Assembly (NCBI RefSeq): GCF_964275155.1
Contig: NZ_OZ193413.1
Coordinates: 434,001 to 498,000, forward strand
Length of the DNA stretch: 64,000 nt
Direction of reading: 5' to 3'
DNA from: Curculioniphilus buchneri
Lineage (GTDB): Bacteria > Pseudomonadota > Gammaproteobacteria > Enterobacterales > Enterobacteriaceae
Each line of letters opens with the position of its first letter. Position 1 is the first letter of the stretch. Both the position numbers and the translations under genes were made by a program. The notes under the pieces are model-generated. The model worked only from the letters and a program-made list of their open reading frames with translations, made no database searches and had not been told where the DNA came from. Of the stretch, positions 40,443-51,481 are shown one piece after another.

Positions 40443-42876
40443 TCGAAACCAGTAAGTAAATTCAATAATATTAAATTATATAAAAATATTTTTACTAAGT
40501 GTAGTGAGTGTTTATATGATATAAAAATATCAGTAGTATTACTAATTTATTTTTAGCTAATACATCAATTGTAGCAGCAATGTTAAAAGAATGTCGCACT
40601 ACATGAAACTATTCTTAAAAATAGAATTGATTGATATAGACTATATTTAGTGATAGTTTCTTCTTTTTTCTATGATGAAATCATTTTACATTATTCATTT
40701 TTTTATAAAAATATCATTATTTAATAACTTATGATTATGTTTAATGCATCATTGGAAATAATATTTAAATTTTTTTCAAGAATTCATAATGAAATTATTT
40801 TCAATCTATTTTAGGTGGTACATCAGATTGATCTGATCTATTTATTATAGAATAATCCAAAATATTTAGATCTTTTTTATAATTCTTATAGTAAAAAATG
40901 CTCTAAAAATTTTTAGAGTAAATAGGTGGCTTAAATTTGAGACGATAAATCGTATTAAAAATAATATACTTTTTATAAAAAAACATAATTTTAATAAATT
41001 TACTACATACACCATATTATTTATTAGTCATAATGTTAAACTTGTTAAATCGTTAGAATATAAATTAATGGTATAATTTATACCGTGTAATAGAAACTAA
41101 TATAATTCATATGAAAATATGGCATTTACTTTTTAAAAAAATTTTTTATTTGTCATTATTTTGTTATGTAATTATATATGGATTATTATGTTGTAGTAGA
41201 ACTTAGTGTCATTTAAATAAATTGTTCTATTTTTTAAATTGAGATATACTGGTATTTAATATATGATGGATAGGGTAATACATCCTATATAAATATACTG
41301 ATCATCTATATATTATTTTTTAAAATTTTTTGACTTAAATTAAGAACGATAAGATCTCTACTGTAATGATAATATCATTTAATCAGCAAAGTGTAGGTTT
41401 TAACACTAGTATTAGTATTGTTAGTACTTGACATTCACTAAACTTTAATTAGTGCAAATAAAGAATGTAGATCATCTATATATGATATATAATATATCAC
41501 TCAACACAATTTTCAGTAAAATCTTTTTGTTTCTGCATTAGAAAGGAACGTTTAATGCGACTATTAGGTTTATTAAAGATAAATTATCAACCATCCTAGA
41601 TTTATAATAAGCTTCTTAAATATAAGAAATTGAAGTTAGTCCTACTCATATAAATTATGGTAGGAGTAGTACTAATATAAATAATTTCGATAAAAAGATA
41701 AAGAATATGATTCTAAAATTTTCATATTTCTATTAACAATAGCATTAGCGATGTTTTTCAATTCAGAGAAAAGAATATATTTAAACACCGTTCCAGTTTA
41801 ATACATAAACAATTATAAAAAAATTAGTAAGGCTAATCTATTATTATAGATTGAACGGATATAAAAACGGATGAAAAGATAACGGATGCAAAGATATATG
41901 ATGATCATATCGTTGATATCTTGATTATAAATCATCTAAATTTTGTTAACAGTATTAAAAAAGTTATTAATTACATTAATCTAATAAGACATGCAATAGA
42001 TTGAAACTCTTTTACAATAAACAGAATTATATTCTATGCAATAAATAATAAATTATGTTCCAATTAAAATTGGATAATTTAATGCTACTACATTGCTTCA
42101 GTAATAAAAAATTTTAAACAATTTATCCGTTCTAACAAATCTATGTATTAATAAATAAATAGTTAATCGTGTTCATAAAATATAGTGTAAAACATATTTT
42201 TTTAGCTTGTAATGTAAATTACAATGATTTGCTATAAGAAAAACATACGTTTTGTAAAAGATATTTATGATAATATAATTAGAAACAAAGAAATGCTAAA
42301 ATATAGCATATAGAACCAATTTTAGTTAATTCTAATGTATTCTAGTATAATTATGTAAATAATTTTTAATTATTCAATATTTTAAATTAATTAATTACTA
42401 AAATTAACATAAATCTTTTAAAGATATACATTATTTTAATAATCTTTTAATTGATTATTTTAATTTCAATTAAAATAATTGGAAATTCCTCTTAACAAAG
42501 ATATTTCGAGATATATAATCTATAACTAAATTAATTGATAAAAATAAAAACAATATATTTATATTACTTCAATTAAAGACATAATCTTTAACTATGGTTA
42601 GTCTAGATTAAATTATAATTTTCAAATCTATTATATATTCATTTAATACTTTTAATACGTTAAAAAACACATAGATCTTTTTTATTCAAAAGTTGTTTTT
42701 GGATAAAAATAAATACTAAAAATATATATGATTTTGCGTATGATACAAGTACGAACATGTCATGATTTGTAATATATCTAATCTTTATTTCTATTTTATA
42801 TAAATAAAAAAAATCTGCACATTTATTATTTTAATATGGCTATAGCGTTTAATTATCAGTCATTAAATTTTGATAA
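40443..42876. other. 2.4-kb gene desert between ldhA and obgE
   Basis: No supported gene. A 14-codon frame near 41553-41597 (MRLLGLLKINYQPS) has a plausible ribosome binding site (AAAGGAAC) and is followed by a weak hairpin (TCCTAC/GTAGGA near 41640-41666), but nothing ties it to a function. Perfect inverted repeats occur at 40901-40918 and 42454-42479, both almost pure A and T. Confidence 0.55.
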
Positions 42877-43947
42877 TCATTCTAAATGATTATCTCTATT
42901 ATACTCTAAATCATTTTTTCTAGAAATATCTGATTTACTCAAATGAGTATTAATAAATGTCATTATATCCCAGCATAGTTTATTCACACCATAGTGCTTA
43001 AATGAAGAAATTAAATAGTAGTGTGTGTTCCAATTCAAGGCTTTAGCAATAATTTTAGCTCGTACTGTTGCTTGATGAATTTCAAGAAGATCTATTTTAT
43101 TAAATACTAACCAACGTGGTTTTTTAGTTAGAATATTCCCATATTGTTCTAATTCTTTAATGATCACTCGAGCATTTTCTATAGGGTCAGATTGATCTAT
43201 TGGTGCAAGATCAATAAAATGTAATAATATCTTACAGCGTTCTAAATGTTTTAGAAAACGTATACCTAGTCCAGCTCCTTTAGCTGCACCCTGAATAATA
43301 CCAGGAATGTCTGCCATTATAAAATTTTGTTTATCATCTAGACGTACTACACCAAGACTTGGTGTCAATGTAGTAAAGGGATAATCAGCTACTCTAGGTG
43401 TAGCTGCAGATACTGTACGGATAAATGTAGATTTACCAGCATTTGGTAAACCAAGCATACCAACATCAGCTAACAGCATCATTTCTAATTTAATTTCTCT
43501 AATTTCACCTTTTGTACCGTTAGTTTTTTGATATGGTGTTCGATTTATTGACGATTTAAAATAGGTATTACCTAATCCACGTAAACCTCCTTTAGCTATC
43601 AGCACACGTTCTTTATGGCGGATCATGTCGCCGATTACTTCATTAGTGCTAAGTTCTAGTATTCGAGTGCCTAAAGGGACTCGAATGATGGTATCTCTTC
43701 CGCATTTTCCAGTACGGTTTTTATTTCTTCCATTTTGACCGCATTCAGCATGGAAGATTTTTTTAATACGATGATTAATGAGGCTATTTAAATTTTCATC
43801 TATCGTAAGCCATATATTACCACCATCTCCGCCGTTACCTCCATCTGGACCACCACGAGGAATATTTTTTTCTTGTCGAAAACTAACGCAACCATTACCG
43901 CCATTACCTGCCGCTACTTGAATAATAGCTTCATCAACAAATTTCAT
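42877..43947 (-). CDS. obgE: GTPase ObgE/CgtA with shortened C-terminal tail
   Basis: Essential ribosome-associated GTPase acting in 50S assembly and growth control. 356 residues against 390 in E. coli. The glycine-rich Obg domain (about 1-158; GGNGCVSFRQEK, GGPDGGNGGDGG) and the G domain are complete: P-loop LPNAGKST near 166-173, switch DIPGIIQGAAKGAG, and NKID. The loss is at the C-terminus: the long acidic Asp/Glu tail of E. coli is missing and the protein ends SDISRKNDLEYNRDN soon after the G domain. In E. coli the order is rplU-rpmA-yhbE-obgE; yhbE is absent here and a 615-base gap takes its place. Confidence 0.97.
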   Translation of the reverse strand: MKFVDEAIIQVAAGNGGNGCVSFRQEKNIPRGGPDGGNGGDGGNIWLTIDENLNSLINHRIKKIFHAECGQNGRNKNRTGKCGRDTIIRVPLGTRILELSTNEVIGDMIRHKERVLIAKGGLRGLGNTYFKSSINRTPYQKTNGTKGEIREIKLEMMLLADVGMLGLPNAGKSTFIRTVSAATPRVADYPFTTLTPSLGVVRLDDKQNFIMADIPGIIQGAAKGAGLGIRFLKHLERCKILLHFIDLAPIDQSDPIENARVIIKELEQYGNILTKKPRWLVFNKIDLLEIHQATVRAKIIAKALNWNTHYYLISSFKHYGVNKLCWDIMTFINTHLSKSDISRKNDLEYNRDNHLE

Positions 43948-44562
43948 ATAAACTCTCTAATTAATTTTATAATTAGTTGAATAATTAAATTAAATGATAC
44001 TGCTTAATAGCAGTGTTTTCTAATTTTGATTACAAGAATGTCTAATTGTGATCTATATCATATTTTTTCTATAATTGATACCATTCAACAACAACTGTAT
44101 TTATATTTTTTATTGACAAAAAGATAATTTATATAAATTTTATTAAGCCATAAATTTTTTAATATTATAAAACAAAATACTTTCTGCATAATTATATGCC
44201 GAAAAGCAATTACTGAATAACCTTGCTATTTTTTTATATAAAAAATATATTAGATAATATAGAACAATAAAGATTAACTATAGGATTTATATCCTATTTA
44301 AATGTAATTAATTAATGAGTGTATTAATCTAATAAAAAATTAGCACAAAATTAATCATATTCATGCGATACATAATACAGATTTTCTGTAATAAGATATT
44401 ATATGTAACATTTCAAAAAAGATGACTACTCTAAATATAGTTACTGCGTAGCAATATGATATTCTAAAGAATCAATATAAACAAACCCTTGCATCTCATG
44501 CATGAGATGTAAGAGATAGAAAGTAATTATTTTGATTATGGTGAGTTAGTTTAGATAATAAT
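43948..44562. other. 615-base interval in place of yhbE
   Basis: E. coli has yhbE (EamA transporter) here. No alignable remnant was seen. A perfect 18-bp palindrome at 44492-44509 probably ends the rplU-rpmA transcript. Confidence 0.6.
44492..44509 (-). terminator. Palindrome downstream of rpmA, probable terminator
   Basis: CATCTCATGCATGAGATG is a perfect 18-bp palindrome 53 bases after the rpmA stop. On the minus strand it is followed by CAAGGGTTTGTTT, a weak T-rich tail. With 4 bases in the loop the stem is 7 bp. Confidence 0.45.
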
Positions 44563-44820
44563 CTATTCAGAAATTATAGTAATAAATTTACGATTTTTAG
44601 ACCCTTTTGTTATAAATTTAACTTTACCTGCGCTCAAGGCAAATAGAGTGTGATCTTTACCACAACCTACGTTTATCCCTGGATGAAATTTAGTACCACG
44701 TTGACGTACAATAATACTACCAGCGTTGACAGTTTCACCAGAAAAATGTTTAACTCCTAAACGTTTACTTTTCGAATCACGATTATTACGAGTAGATCCA
44801 CCAGCTTTTTTATGTGCCAT
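44563..44820 (-). CDS. rpmA: 50S ribosomal protein L27
   Basis: Ribosomal protein whose N-terminal arm reaches the peptidyl-transferase centre. 85 residues, the same as E. coli: MAHKKAGGSTRNNRDS, then LGVKHFSGETVNAGSIIVRQRGT and GKDHTLFALSAGKVKF are intact. It follows rplU by 12 bases, so the two are surely co-transcribed. A site AGGATAA precedes the ATG. Confidence 0.98.
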   Translation of the reverse strand: MAHKKAGGSTRNNRDSKSKRLGVKHFSGETVNAGSIIVRQRGTKFHPGINVGCGKDHTLFALSAGKVKFITKGSKNRKFITIISE

Positions 44821-44832
44821 AAAATTATTATC

Positions 44833-45144
44833 CTAAATTTGAATTCCGACTATTTGAACATCTGTAAACCATTGACGATGACCGCGATGCTTACGGAAAT
44901 GTTTACGACGATGAAATTTTAAAATCGTTATCTTATTACTACGACCATGGGAAATAATTTTTGCCGTAATCTTACTATTTTTAATAAAAGGATCACCTAT
45001 TTTGATAGTTTCACCGCGAGCAATCATCATTATTTTTTTAAATTCAATAGAATTGCCTGTGTCAATATCCAATTTTTCAAGGCGAATAGTTTGACCTTGT
45101 TTCACTCGGTATTGTTTACCACCACTTTTAAAAATCGCATACAT
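44833..45144 (-). CDS. rplU: 50S ribosomal protein L21
   Basis: Ribosomal protein that binds 23S rRNA. 103 residues, the same as E. coli. It begins MYAIFKSGGKQYRVKQGQ and ends with the conserved basic segment KFHRRKHFRKHRGHRQ and FTDVQIVGI. A clear ribosome binding site (GGAG, 8 bases before the ATG) is seen on the minus strand. First gene of an rplU-rpmA unit, divergent from ispB as in E. coli. Confidence 0.98.
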   Translation of the reverse strand: MYAIFKSGGKQYRVKQGQTIRLEKLDIDTGNSIEFKKIMMIARGETIKIGDPFIKNSKITAKIISHGRSNKITILKFHRRKHFRKHRGHRQWFTDVQIVGIQI

Positions 45145-45400
45145 AAAAACTCCGTGTTCAATATACTAAACATATAACTGTTTAAAAGCAAAAACCATAT
45201 ATCTTAACTAAATAGATTATACTTAAGTATCTTACTAAAACAAGTGGTAAACATCAGTAGAAAAGATACTAGTTTTTATCAGCAGTTACCTATTACATTT
45301 TCAATGTATAATTTCACTGCACTATATTCCTCCATTTAGATTCTAGATACAGCAAGATGCTAAAAACGGTCAATATGTATACATCTAATACAATATAAAA

Positions 45401-46372
45401 ATGAACTTTAAAAACATCACTGAACTGATCTCGCAGGATATGGCAGCTGTTAACAAAGCAATGTGTGAACAATTGAATTCCAAAGTAACTTTAATTAATC
45501 AACTTGGCCATTATATTATCAGTAGTGGAGGTAAACGCATTCGGCCGATGATGATAGTACTGGCAGCGCGAGCCTTAGATTATAAAGGTAATCAACATAT
45601 CGCTGTTGCTGCGTTAATTGAATTTATCCATACTGCTACTTTATTGCATGATGATGTGGTAGATGAATCAGAAATGCGACGTGGAAAAGCAACTGCTAAT
45701 ATAACTTTTGGAAATGCTGCTAGCGTTTTAGTTGGTGATTTTATTTATACTCGTGCCTTTCAAATGATGATTGATCTTAAATCGTTGCAAGTTTTACAAT
45801 TAATGTCTGAAGCGGTTAATATTATTGCTGAAGGAGAAGTACTTCAATTAATGAATTGTAATGATCCAAATACAACCATTGAAAATTACATGAAAATTAT
45901 TCACAGTAAGACTGCACGTTTATTTGAAGTAGCTTTGCAATCTTCTGCTATTCTATCCGGTGCTAATATTTATCAGGAAGAAGCTCTGCGCGATTATGGT
46001 CGTTATCTGGGAACAGCTTTTCAATTAATTGATGATCTATTAGATTATAGTGCTGATGGAAAAGCATTAGGTAAAAATACTGGCGACGACTTAAATGAAG
46101 GTAAACCAACACTACCTCTGCTGCATGCAATGCATAATGGTACACCAGAACAAGAAGCATTAATTCGAAAAGCTATAGAACAAGGTGATGGACGCCATTT
46201 GCTGCAAACTGTTTTAGAAACAATGCGTCAATGTGATTCATTAGGATATACGCGCCAGCGCGCAGAAGAAGAAGCAGACAAAGCTATTGCCTGTTTACAT
46301 TGTCTCTTACCTTCTCCGTATCGTGATGCATTAGAAAGTTTAGCTAACGTAACAGTGCAACGTACATTTTGA
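45401..46372 (+). CDS. ispB: Octaprenyl diphosphate synthase
   Basis: Makes the C40 side chain of ubiquinone and menaquinone by adding isopentenyl units to farnesyl diphosphate. 323 residues, the same as E. coli. Both Asp-rich motifs are present: LLHDDVVDESEMRRGKA near residues 83-99 and FQLIDDLLDYSADG near 208-221; GGKRIRPM and HTATLLHD are conserved. It is divergent from rplU across a 256-base spacer that must contain both promoters. Presence of ispB fits the respiratory gene nuoN at the window end. No strong ribosome binding site precedes the ATG. Confidence 0.97.
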   Translation: MNFKNITELISQDMAAVNKAMCEQLNSKVTLINQLGHYIISSGGKRIRPMMIVLAARALDYKGNQHIAVAALIEFIHTATLLHDDVVDESEMRRGKATANITFGNAASVLVGDFIYTRAFQMMIDLKSLQVLQLMSEAVNIIAEGEVLQLMNCNDPNTTIENYMKIIHSKTARLFEVALQSSAILSGANIYQEEALRDYGRYLGTAFQLIDDLLDYSADGKALGKNTGDDLNEGKPTLPLLHAMHNGTPEQEALIRKAIEQGDGRHLLQTVLETMRQCDSLGYTRQRAEEEADKAIACLHCLLPSPYRDALESLANVTVQRTF

Positions 46373-47535
46373 ATGTAAAGAAATATAATTAATTTAATAT
46401 TAATAACATTTTATTTATCAATATTGTCAATATATAATATTTTATTATGTATTATTATATAAATAATACACACTATACCTTCAATTACTAATTGATTTAG
46501 TATATTGTATTTTTATACTTATACAAGTATTATAGTATTATTACTATTTGATTTATATCATTATTTAGATCTATTTTTTCCAGTTATTTGGAACCATGTA
46601 GATAATGTTCATTCAACTAATTTAGTATTTTGAACAAACATTCCCACATATGATCTAATCAACCAAATTCTTCGACATTATTTATATTTTTATAGTGAAA
46701 TAAGCTTTCGTACATAGTTATGTATTTCTATATAATATCTATTATTTTTTAATATTAATATTATTATATTTTACTATTTACTTTAACGATGGTGATTTAA
46801 CAATTTATTTTATCTATTTTTTGGAACTTGTAGCTATCTTACTATTTTGAAATACATGAAAAATGTTTTTAAACACGAAATATATTGTTCATTATTCTAA
46901 TGGTATATCAAAAGTCGAAATTAAATTGAAAAGCAATAGCGTCATGATACTGATTATAATTGCATTGATGCATGATTTATCATATTGCATCGTATTCTTA
47001 TTTCAGAAAATGTAATCAGTTTTGTTAAACTGTATAAGATTTTATGTAAGTAAAGAAAATGTTTTTATTTGATAAATTTCTTTTATTCATTTCTTAAAGA
47101 AAGAAGTTATTATTATATTTAGTAAAATAAACTACACTGTACTATATACATTATTCTATAATAATAGAATGTATATGTTTTTTGTTATCTTATGTCTTTC
47201 TAATATTACCCTTTGATTTAACTAATTTCATGTCTGATGAAAAATAAGAATGATACTATTCCATTTTAACTTAATGGATAAAAAATATATTTTTATTCCA
47301 TTTTAATTTTATATAAAATAAATACTTATACATTTTATCTTGTCCATTTATATAATTTAAAATAATTTTAAAAAATTCAAAACACTTAAATTTTCATCTA
47401 CTATCTAATATATAAGAGTATGTAGGCTCAAAATAATTGAGCACGTTTATAGCCATTGTTTGCAATAGATTAGTGTGTGTATTATTCGAATGAGTAGACT
47501 ACTAGAATTATAAAGTAATGAGTAGACTACGAGAA
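46373..47535. other. 1.2-kb gene desert between convergent ispB and mdh
   Basis: No gene; sfsB, downstream of ispB in E. coli, is not traceable. The end of the interval carries a 28-base tandem repeat that overlaps the mdh stop codon (47489-47544). Confidence 0.6.
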
Positions 47536-47544
47536 TTATAAAGT
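47489..47544. repeat. 28-base tandem duplication at the mdh 3-prime end
   Basis: Two head-to-tail copies, 47489-47516 and 47517-47544, differ at one base (T against G). The second copy contains the last codons and stop of mdh, so the duplication carries an extra copy of that end beyond the gene. The near-identity points to a recent slippage or unequal exchange, in contrast to the eroded DNA around it. Confidence 0.85.
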
Positions 47545-48501
47545 ATTGCAAGATGACATTGGATATTTCTGAATAAATTGTTCACCCAATGTAATATCAT
47601 TATTTAGTTTATCTCGCATGTTTTGGAGTTCCTGTTGCTCAAAACTGCTAAGTATTCCCAATGGTCGTCGCGCACTAATACCCTGTGGCCCTAACAAAAC
47701 AGGTTGGGCAAAAAAACGAGAAAATGACGTATTGTTCTCTATATATGCACATTCAACAATTCCTTGTCGTCCTTGCAAGGCCCAAATTAAGGACATAGTA
47801 AAGCGAGCCGCAGCATATCCCATGGACAATGTAGCTGATCCCATACCTGCTTTGGCGATTACTACCTCAGTGCCAGCGTTACGAATACGTTGGGTCAAAA
47901 TACATATCTCTTCTGTACTAAACGTGATATCTGGCACTTGAGAAAGTAAGGGCAAAATCGTGACGCCAGAATGACCTCCAACTATTGGTACTTCAATGTG
48001 ATCAGGTGATAATCCTTTCATATCCGCTACAAATCGATTTGCTCGGATTACATCCAGCGTGGTAATGCCAAACAATTTATTAGGTTGATAAATTCCTGCG
48101 TGTGTCAGCGTACCAGCAGCAATAGGAACCATACTATTGATCGGATTAGTAATAATATTAATCAAAGCCTGCGGTGCGTGTATTGCCACGTGATTAACTA
48201 ATTGACGCACAATTCCAGCGTTAACATTAAATAAATCTGCTCTATCCATACCGGGTTTTCGAGATACACCTGCAACAATTAGTACAATACTTGCTCCATG
48301 CAATACATGTGTCATATCTTGAATATAAGATCCACAAATCTTGGTTGAAACAGGTATGTGATTAAGGTCTAAAGCAATTCCTTCTATCATTGGTGCAATA
48401 TCATAAAGAGAAAGTGTACAATTTTTAGGTAATCGAGTTGTTAACATTAATGCCAGAGCTTGGCCAATACCGCCTGCTGCGCCGAGTAGTACAACTTTCA
48501 T
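47536..48501 (-). CDS. mdh: Malate dehydrogenase
   Basis: NAD-dependent oxidation of malate to oxaloacetate in the TCA cycle. 321 residues against 312 in E. coli. The NAD-binding GAAGGIGQALAL is at residues 7-18; substrate-binding Arg residues lie in SRKPGMDRADLFN, and the catalytic His is in GGHSGVTILPLL. ECAYIENN and ARFFAQPVLLG match E. coli. The C-terminus is about 9 residues longer (YPMSSCNTL after FIQK), and its final codons are duplicated in the DNA just downstream. argR, divergent from mdh in E. coli, is not present upstream. Confidence 0.96.
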   Translation of the reverse strand: MKVVLLGAAGGIGQALALMLTTRLPKNCTLSLYDIAPMIEGIALDLNHIPVSTKICGSYIQDMTHVLHGASIVLIVAGVSRKPGMDRADLFNVNAGIVRQLVNHVAIHAPQALINIITNPINSMVPIAAGTLTHAGIYQPNKLFGITTLDVIRANRFVADMKGLSPDHIEVPIVGGHSGVTILPLLSQVPDITFSTEEICILTQRIRNAGTEVVIAKAGMGSATLSMGYAAARFTMSLIWALQGRQGIVECAYIENNTSFSRFFAQPVLLGPQGISARRPLGILSSFEQQELQNMRDKLNNDITLGEQFIQKYPMSSCNTL

Positions 48502-51073
48502 TATTCTTTCCTGATTAGTTGATGCATTATGTATGCATATTGATTTATGTATTTTTTATTATTAATGAGTAGTATAAAAGTATTCACTAACAGAGAGATT
48601 GATATACATCAGATTTTTATCATATATTAATATAGGCTTATAGACATCATGATATATATAACGGATCATCACATAACATATATTCATCGTGAGTCTTAAT
48701 ATAAAATAAGTTAGGAGAATCAGTAATTAATTGGAGATATGAACATTTATTTCATTGTATAAAACAATCAACAATATCCAGTAAATCAAAGTTATTTTTA
48801 AGTGGTTTGACAACTGTCTACGTATTATATTATTTATAATTCGTCTCTATCTTTTAGATTCATTATATTAATGATCGTTAGATCATTTTAAAAAGTAATA
48901 ATAAAAATCAATATTCAGCATATACTGTTGAAAATGAATTAAAGTACGGCTTGTCTTTATATGGTAGAACATATTAAATTGATATATAAATTCGCTATTT
49001 TATATACATATTCTAAATTAGATACACTATGTACACATTTTATATGTGATTAATAAACTATGTAATAGCACCACGTAATTAATAATTTATTTTTATGCAT
49101 CAGATAAATATTTATATACTTAACTAAAATGTTTTGTTAAATGCATAGTTCATGCGTGATGCGTTAGCATGATGCTAAACATAAAAACTTATTACGACAC
49201 ATGTACACTCATGATGAACATCGTAATAACATTACAATATTATTGACAGTAATAATATTTTTTAATTAAGGGTTAAACTACTATGCACCATGTCTTTCAA
49301 TCTGAAATACGTATATCCAATAATAATTACAAATCATTAATTAGTCATTTTTAAATTAGTTTTAGTAAAAGAGTTATATAATTAATCATTATTGAAATAA
49401 TATTTTCACTAAAAAATTTTAAAACTAAACTATAAAAAACTTAATTTTAATTAAATTAAGTAATTTTATTTTATTGAATGCTTTTAATAAAGACTAATTA
49501 AAAAATTTTAAATTTGTGCATCTTTGGAATAGACTGATATGTCTATTTTCAGCACTTCGTTTTGTATATACTTTTTTAGATGCTACAATAAATTAAGTAA
49601 TATGTATATCTAATCGATAGGTATGATGCCAAACTATGAAATAGAATGGCTAGTACTGATTATTGCAATATCATTTTATAATAAATTTATTAAAATATCT
49701 AAAACTAAACAATAAATGTATACAATGTATAATTTTCTTTCAATGTTTAGATCTTACTTGATAAGATATTAGATCATGATTAAAAATCATTTATTAATTT
49801 TTATATTTGTATATTAACAGTATAGATTTTGAACATAACAACATTATTTTCATGGAAAATTTTCTTTAATCAAATGATTAATTTTACTCAAAATATATTA
49901 ATTAATATATCTATAAAATTTTTCAATATGATAAATAAATTAATCAATTTTTTTAAAAAGTATGAGATGATAAGGTAAAGTCAATTATTATAGTCTCTTA
50001 TGTAAAGAAGTTGAATATTCATCCATTTTTAAGTTAGTCATTTAATTATATTTTATCAAATTTATTAATGTTTTATAAAAAATTTAAAAAATATTTAGAA
50101 AAAGCGATACAATACCCTATATTTTAAGCTAATATTTTAATTAATCTATTTTTTAGAAAAGAAACATTAGATTATGAAGGATAAATTTAGCTAGTAAATT
50201 TTACATGTCATTAGCCCGACGTTTATAAAAATTACATTTATATACATTAAAACGTTATATGCAATGTAATACAACATTTCCATGTTAAGTGATTCAAATA
50301 TGAATCACAATCAATCAATATACGTTAAAGTATATTCTTCTATTACAGTAGAACTTCTATATTGGATAATTAAATATTAAAATATAAAAAAACTATTTAA
50401 TTTAGATTAATAAATCTTTATGACTAATTGGTAATTAAGGAGTCCTTACATTTAAATAAGAAGATCTTTTATTGTAGATAATAAAATTTTGGACGAATAC
50501 TGTTTGATAGTAGCACGTTGCATATCAAGATATTTTAAATTTATATATTATAAGCTATAAAGTAAAAATTTAGAATAATTTAAACCATAAATAGTATACA
50601 ATTGCTGATTATACATCTTGTCGATATTAGCTTACTGCGTAACAATATATAAAATGTTAAACAATTATGTTAAGTTAATAATACAATTTATCTAATTGTA
50701 ACATATTCTAAATATAAATTTAAAATTATTAATTCACTACCTATTAATCATTAAACGCTATGAAATAGTTTATGAATATTAATAAGTTTATAAAAGTAAT
50801 AAAAGATATTATATGGATATAATGCATTATGCTATGTATATTAAAAGATATATTAGTGTAATGATGCACAGTCGTTTTTAAATTGTTTTATTAAAAAGTG
50901 TCGCATTAATTTTTAATTAGATCATATCAACAATATGAAATAATATTTCACATAAATTTCATGTTTTTATAAACATATAATTCAAATTAAAGAATTCTTA
51001 TATTATTCAGATACATATATAGATATAATCTATTAACTAACGCTAGAATCAATTCTTTAAAATACGCTAAAAA
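48502..51073. other. 2.6-kb gene desert between mdh and hns
   Basis: The adjoining E. coli gene argR is not traceable. No reading frame or remnant of note; AT-rich throughout, with stops in all frames. Confidence 0.6.
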
Positions 51074-51481
51074 TTAAACTAAAAAATCGTCTAATGTTTT
51101 TCCTTCTTCATCAACTGCTCTTTTGATTATCGCTGGAGTACGACCTTGGCCAGTCCAAGTTCTAATATCACCATCTTCATCAATGTATTTATATTTAGCT
51201 GGACGAACAGCACGCTTAATTTTTTCGGTAGATTTAGATGAATTCATCGAATGGAGTAATTCATTTGGATCAATTCCATCTGAAATCAACATATCACGAT
51301 ATTGTTGTAATTTACGGATATGTTCTTCAATTTCTGCTTTAACTTGGCTTTCTTCTTCACGTCGCTCGCCGACAACGACTTCTAATTTTTCTAGCATTTC
51401 TTCCAAAGTTTCTAGAGTACATTCTCTGGCTTGTGCTCGAAGGGTACGAATATTGTTAAGAATTTTAAGTACATCGCTCAT
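51074..51481 (-). CDS. hns: H-NS nucleoid-associated protein
   Basis: In E. coli H-NS binds curved AT-rich DNA, forms filaments and silences horizontally acquired genes. The ATG at 51481 (MSDVLKILNNIRTLRAQ) was chosen over an upstream in-frame start because it matches E. coli, and the preceding TTTGAGATTAAGTTA resembles the E. coli hns leader; it gives 135 residues (E. coli 137). The N-terminal coiled-coil dimerisation region (about 1-64) is almost unchanged. The DNA-contacting loop Gln112-Gly113-Arg114 in TWTGQGRTP is at the exact E. coli position. The linker (about 80-92, SSKSTEKIKR) is the most diverged part. The last two residues of E. coli are missing. Confidence 0.97.
   Translation of the reverse strand: MSDVLKILNNIRTLRAQARECTLETLEEMLEKLEVVVGERREEESQVKAEIEEHIRKLQQYRDMLISDGIDPNELLHSMNSSKSTEKIKRAVRPAKYKYIDEDGDIRTWTGQGRTPAIIKRAVDEEGKTLDDFLV

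Noticed and set aside
40901..40918. AT-only perfect palindromes such as CTCTAAAAATTTTTAGAG and the 12-bp stem at 42454-42479
   Set aside because: With this base composition a few such perfect repeats are expected by chance in about 35 kb of desert; no T-run, gene or conservation supports them.
41553..41597. 14-codon frame with a plausible ribosome binding site and a hairpin downstream, like a leader peptide
   Set aside because: No gene follows that it could attenuate, the hairpin is weak and there is no run of regulatory codons.
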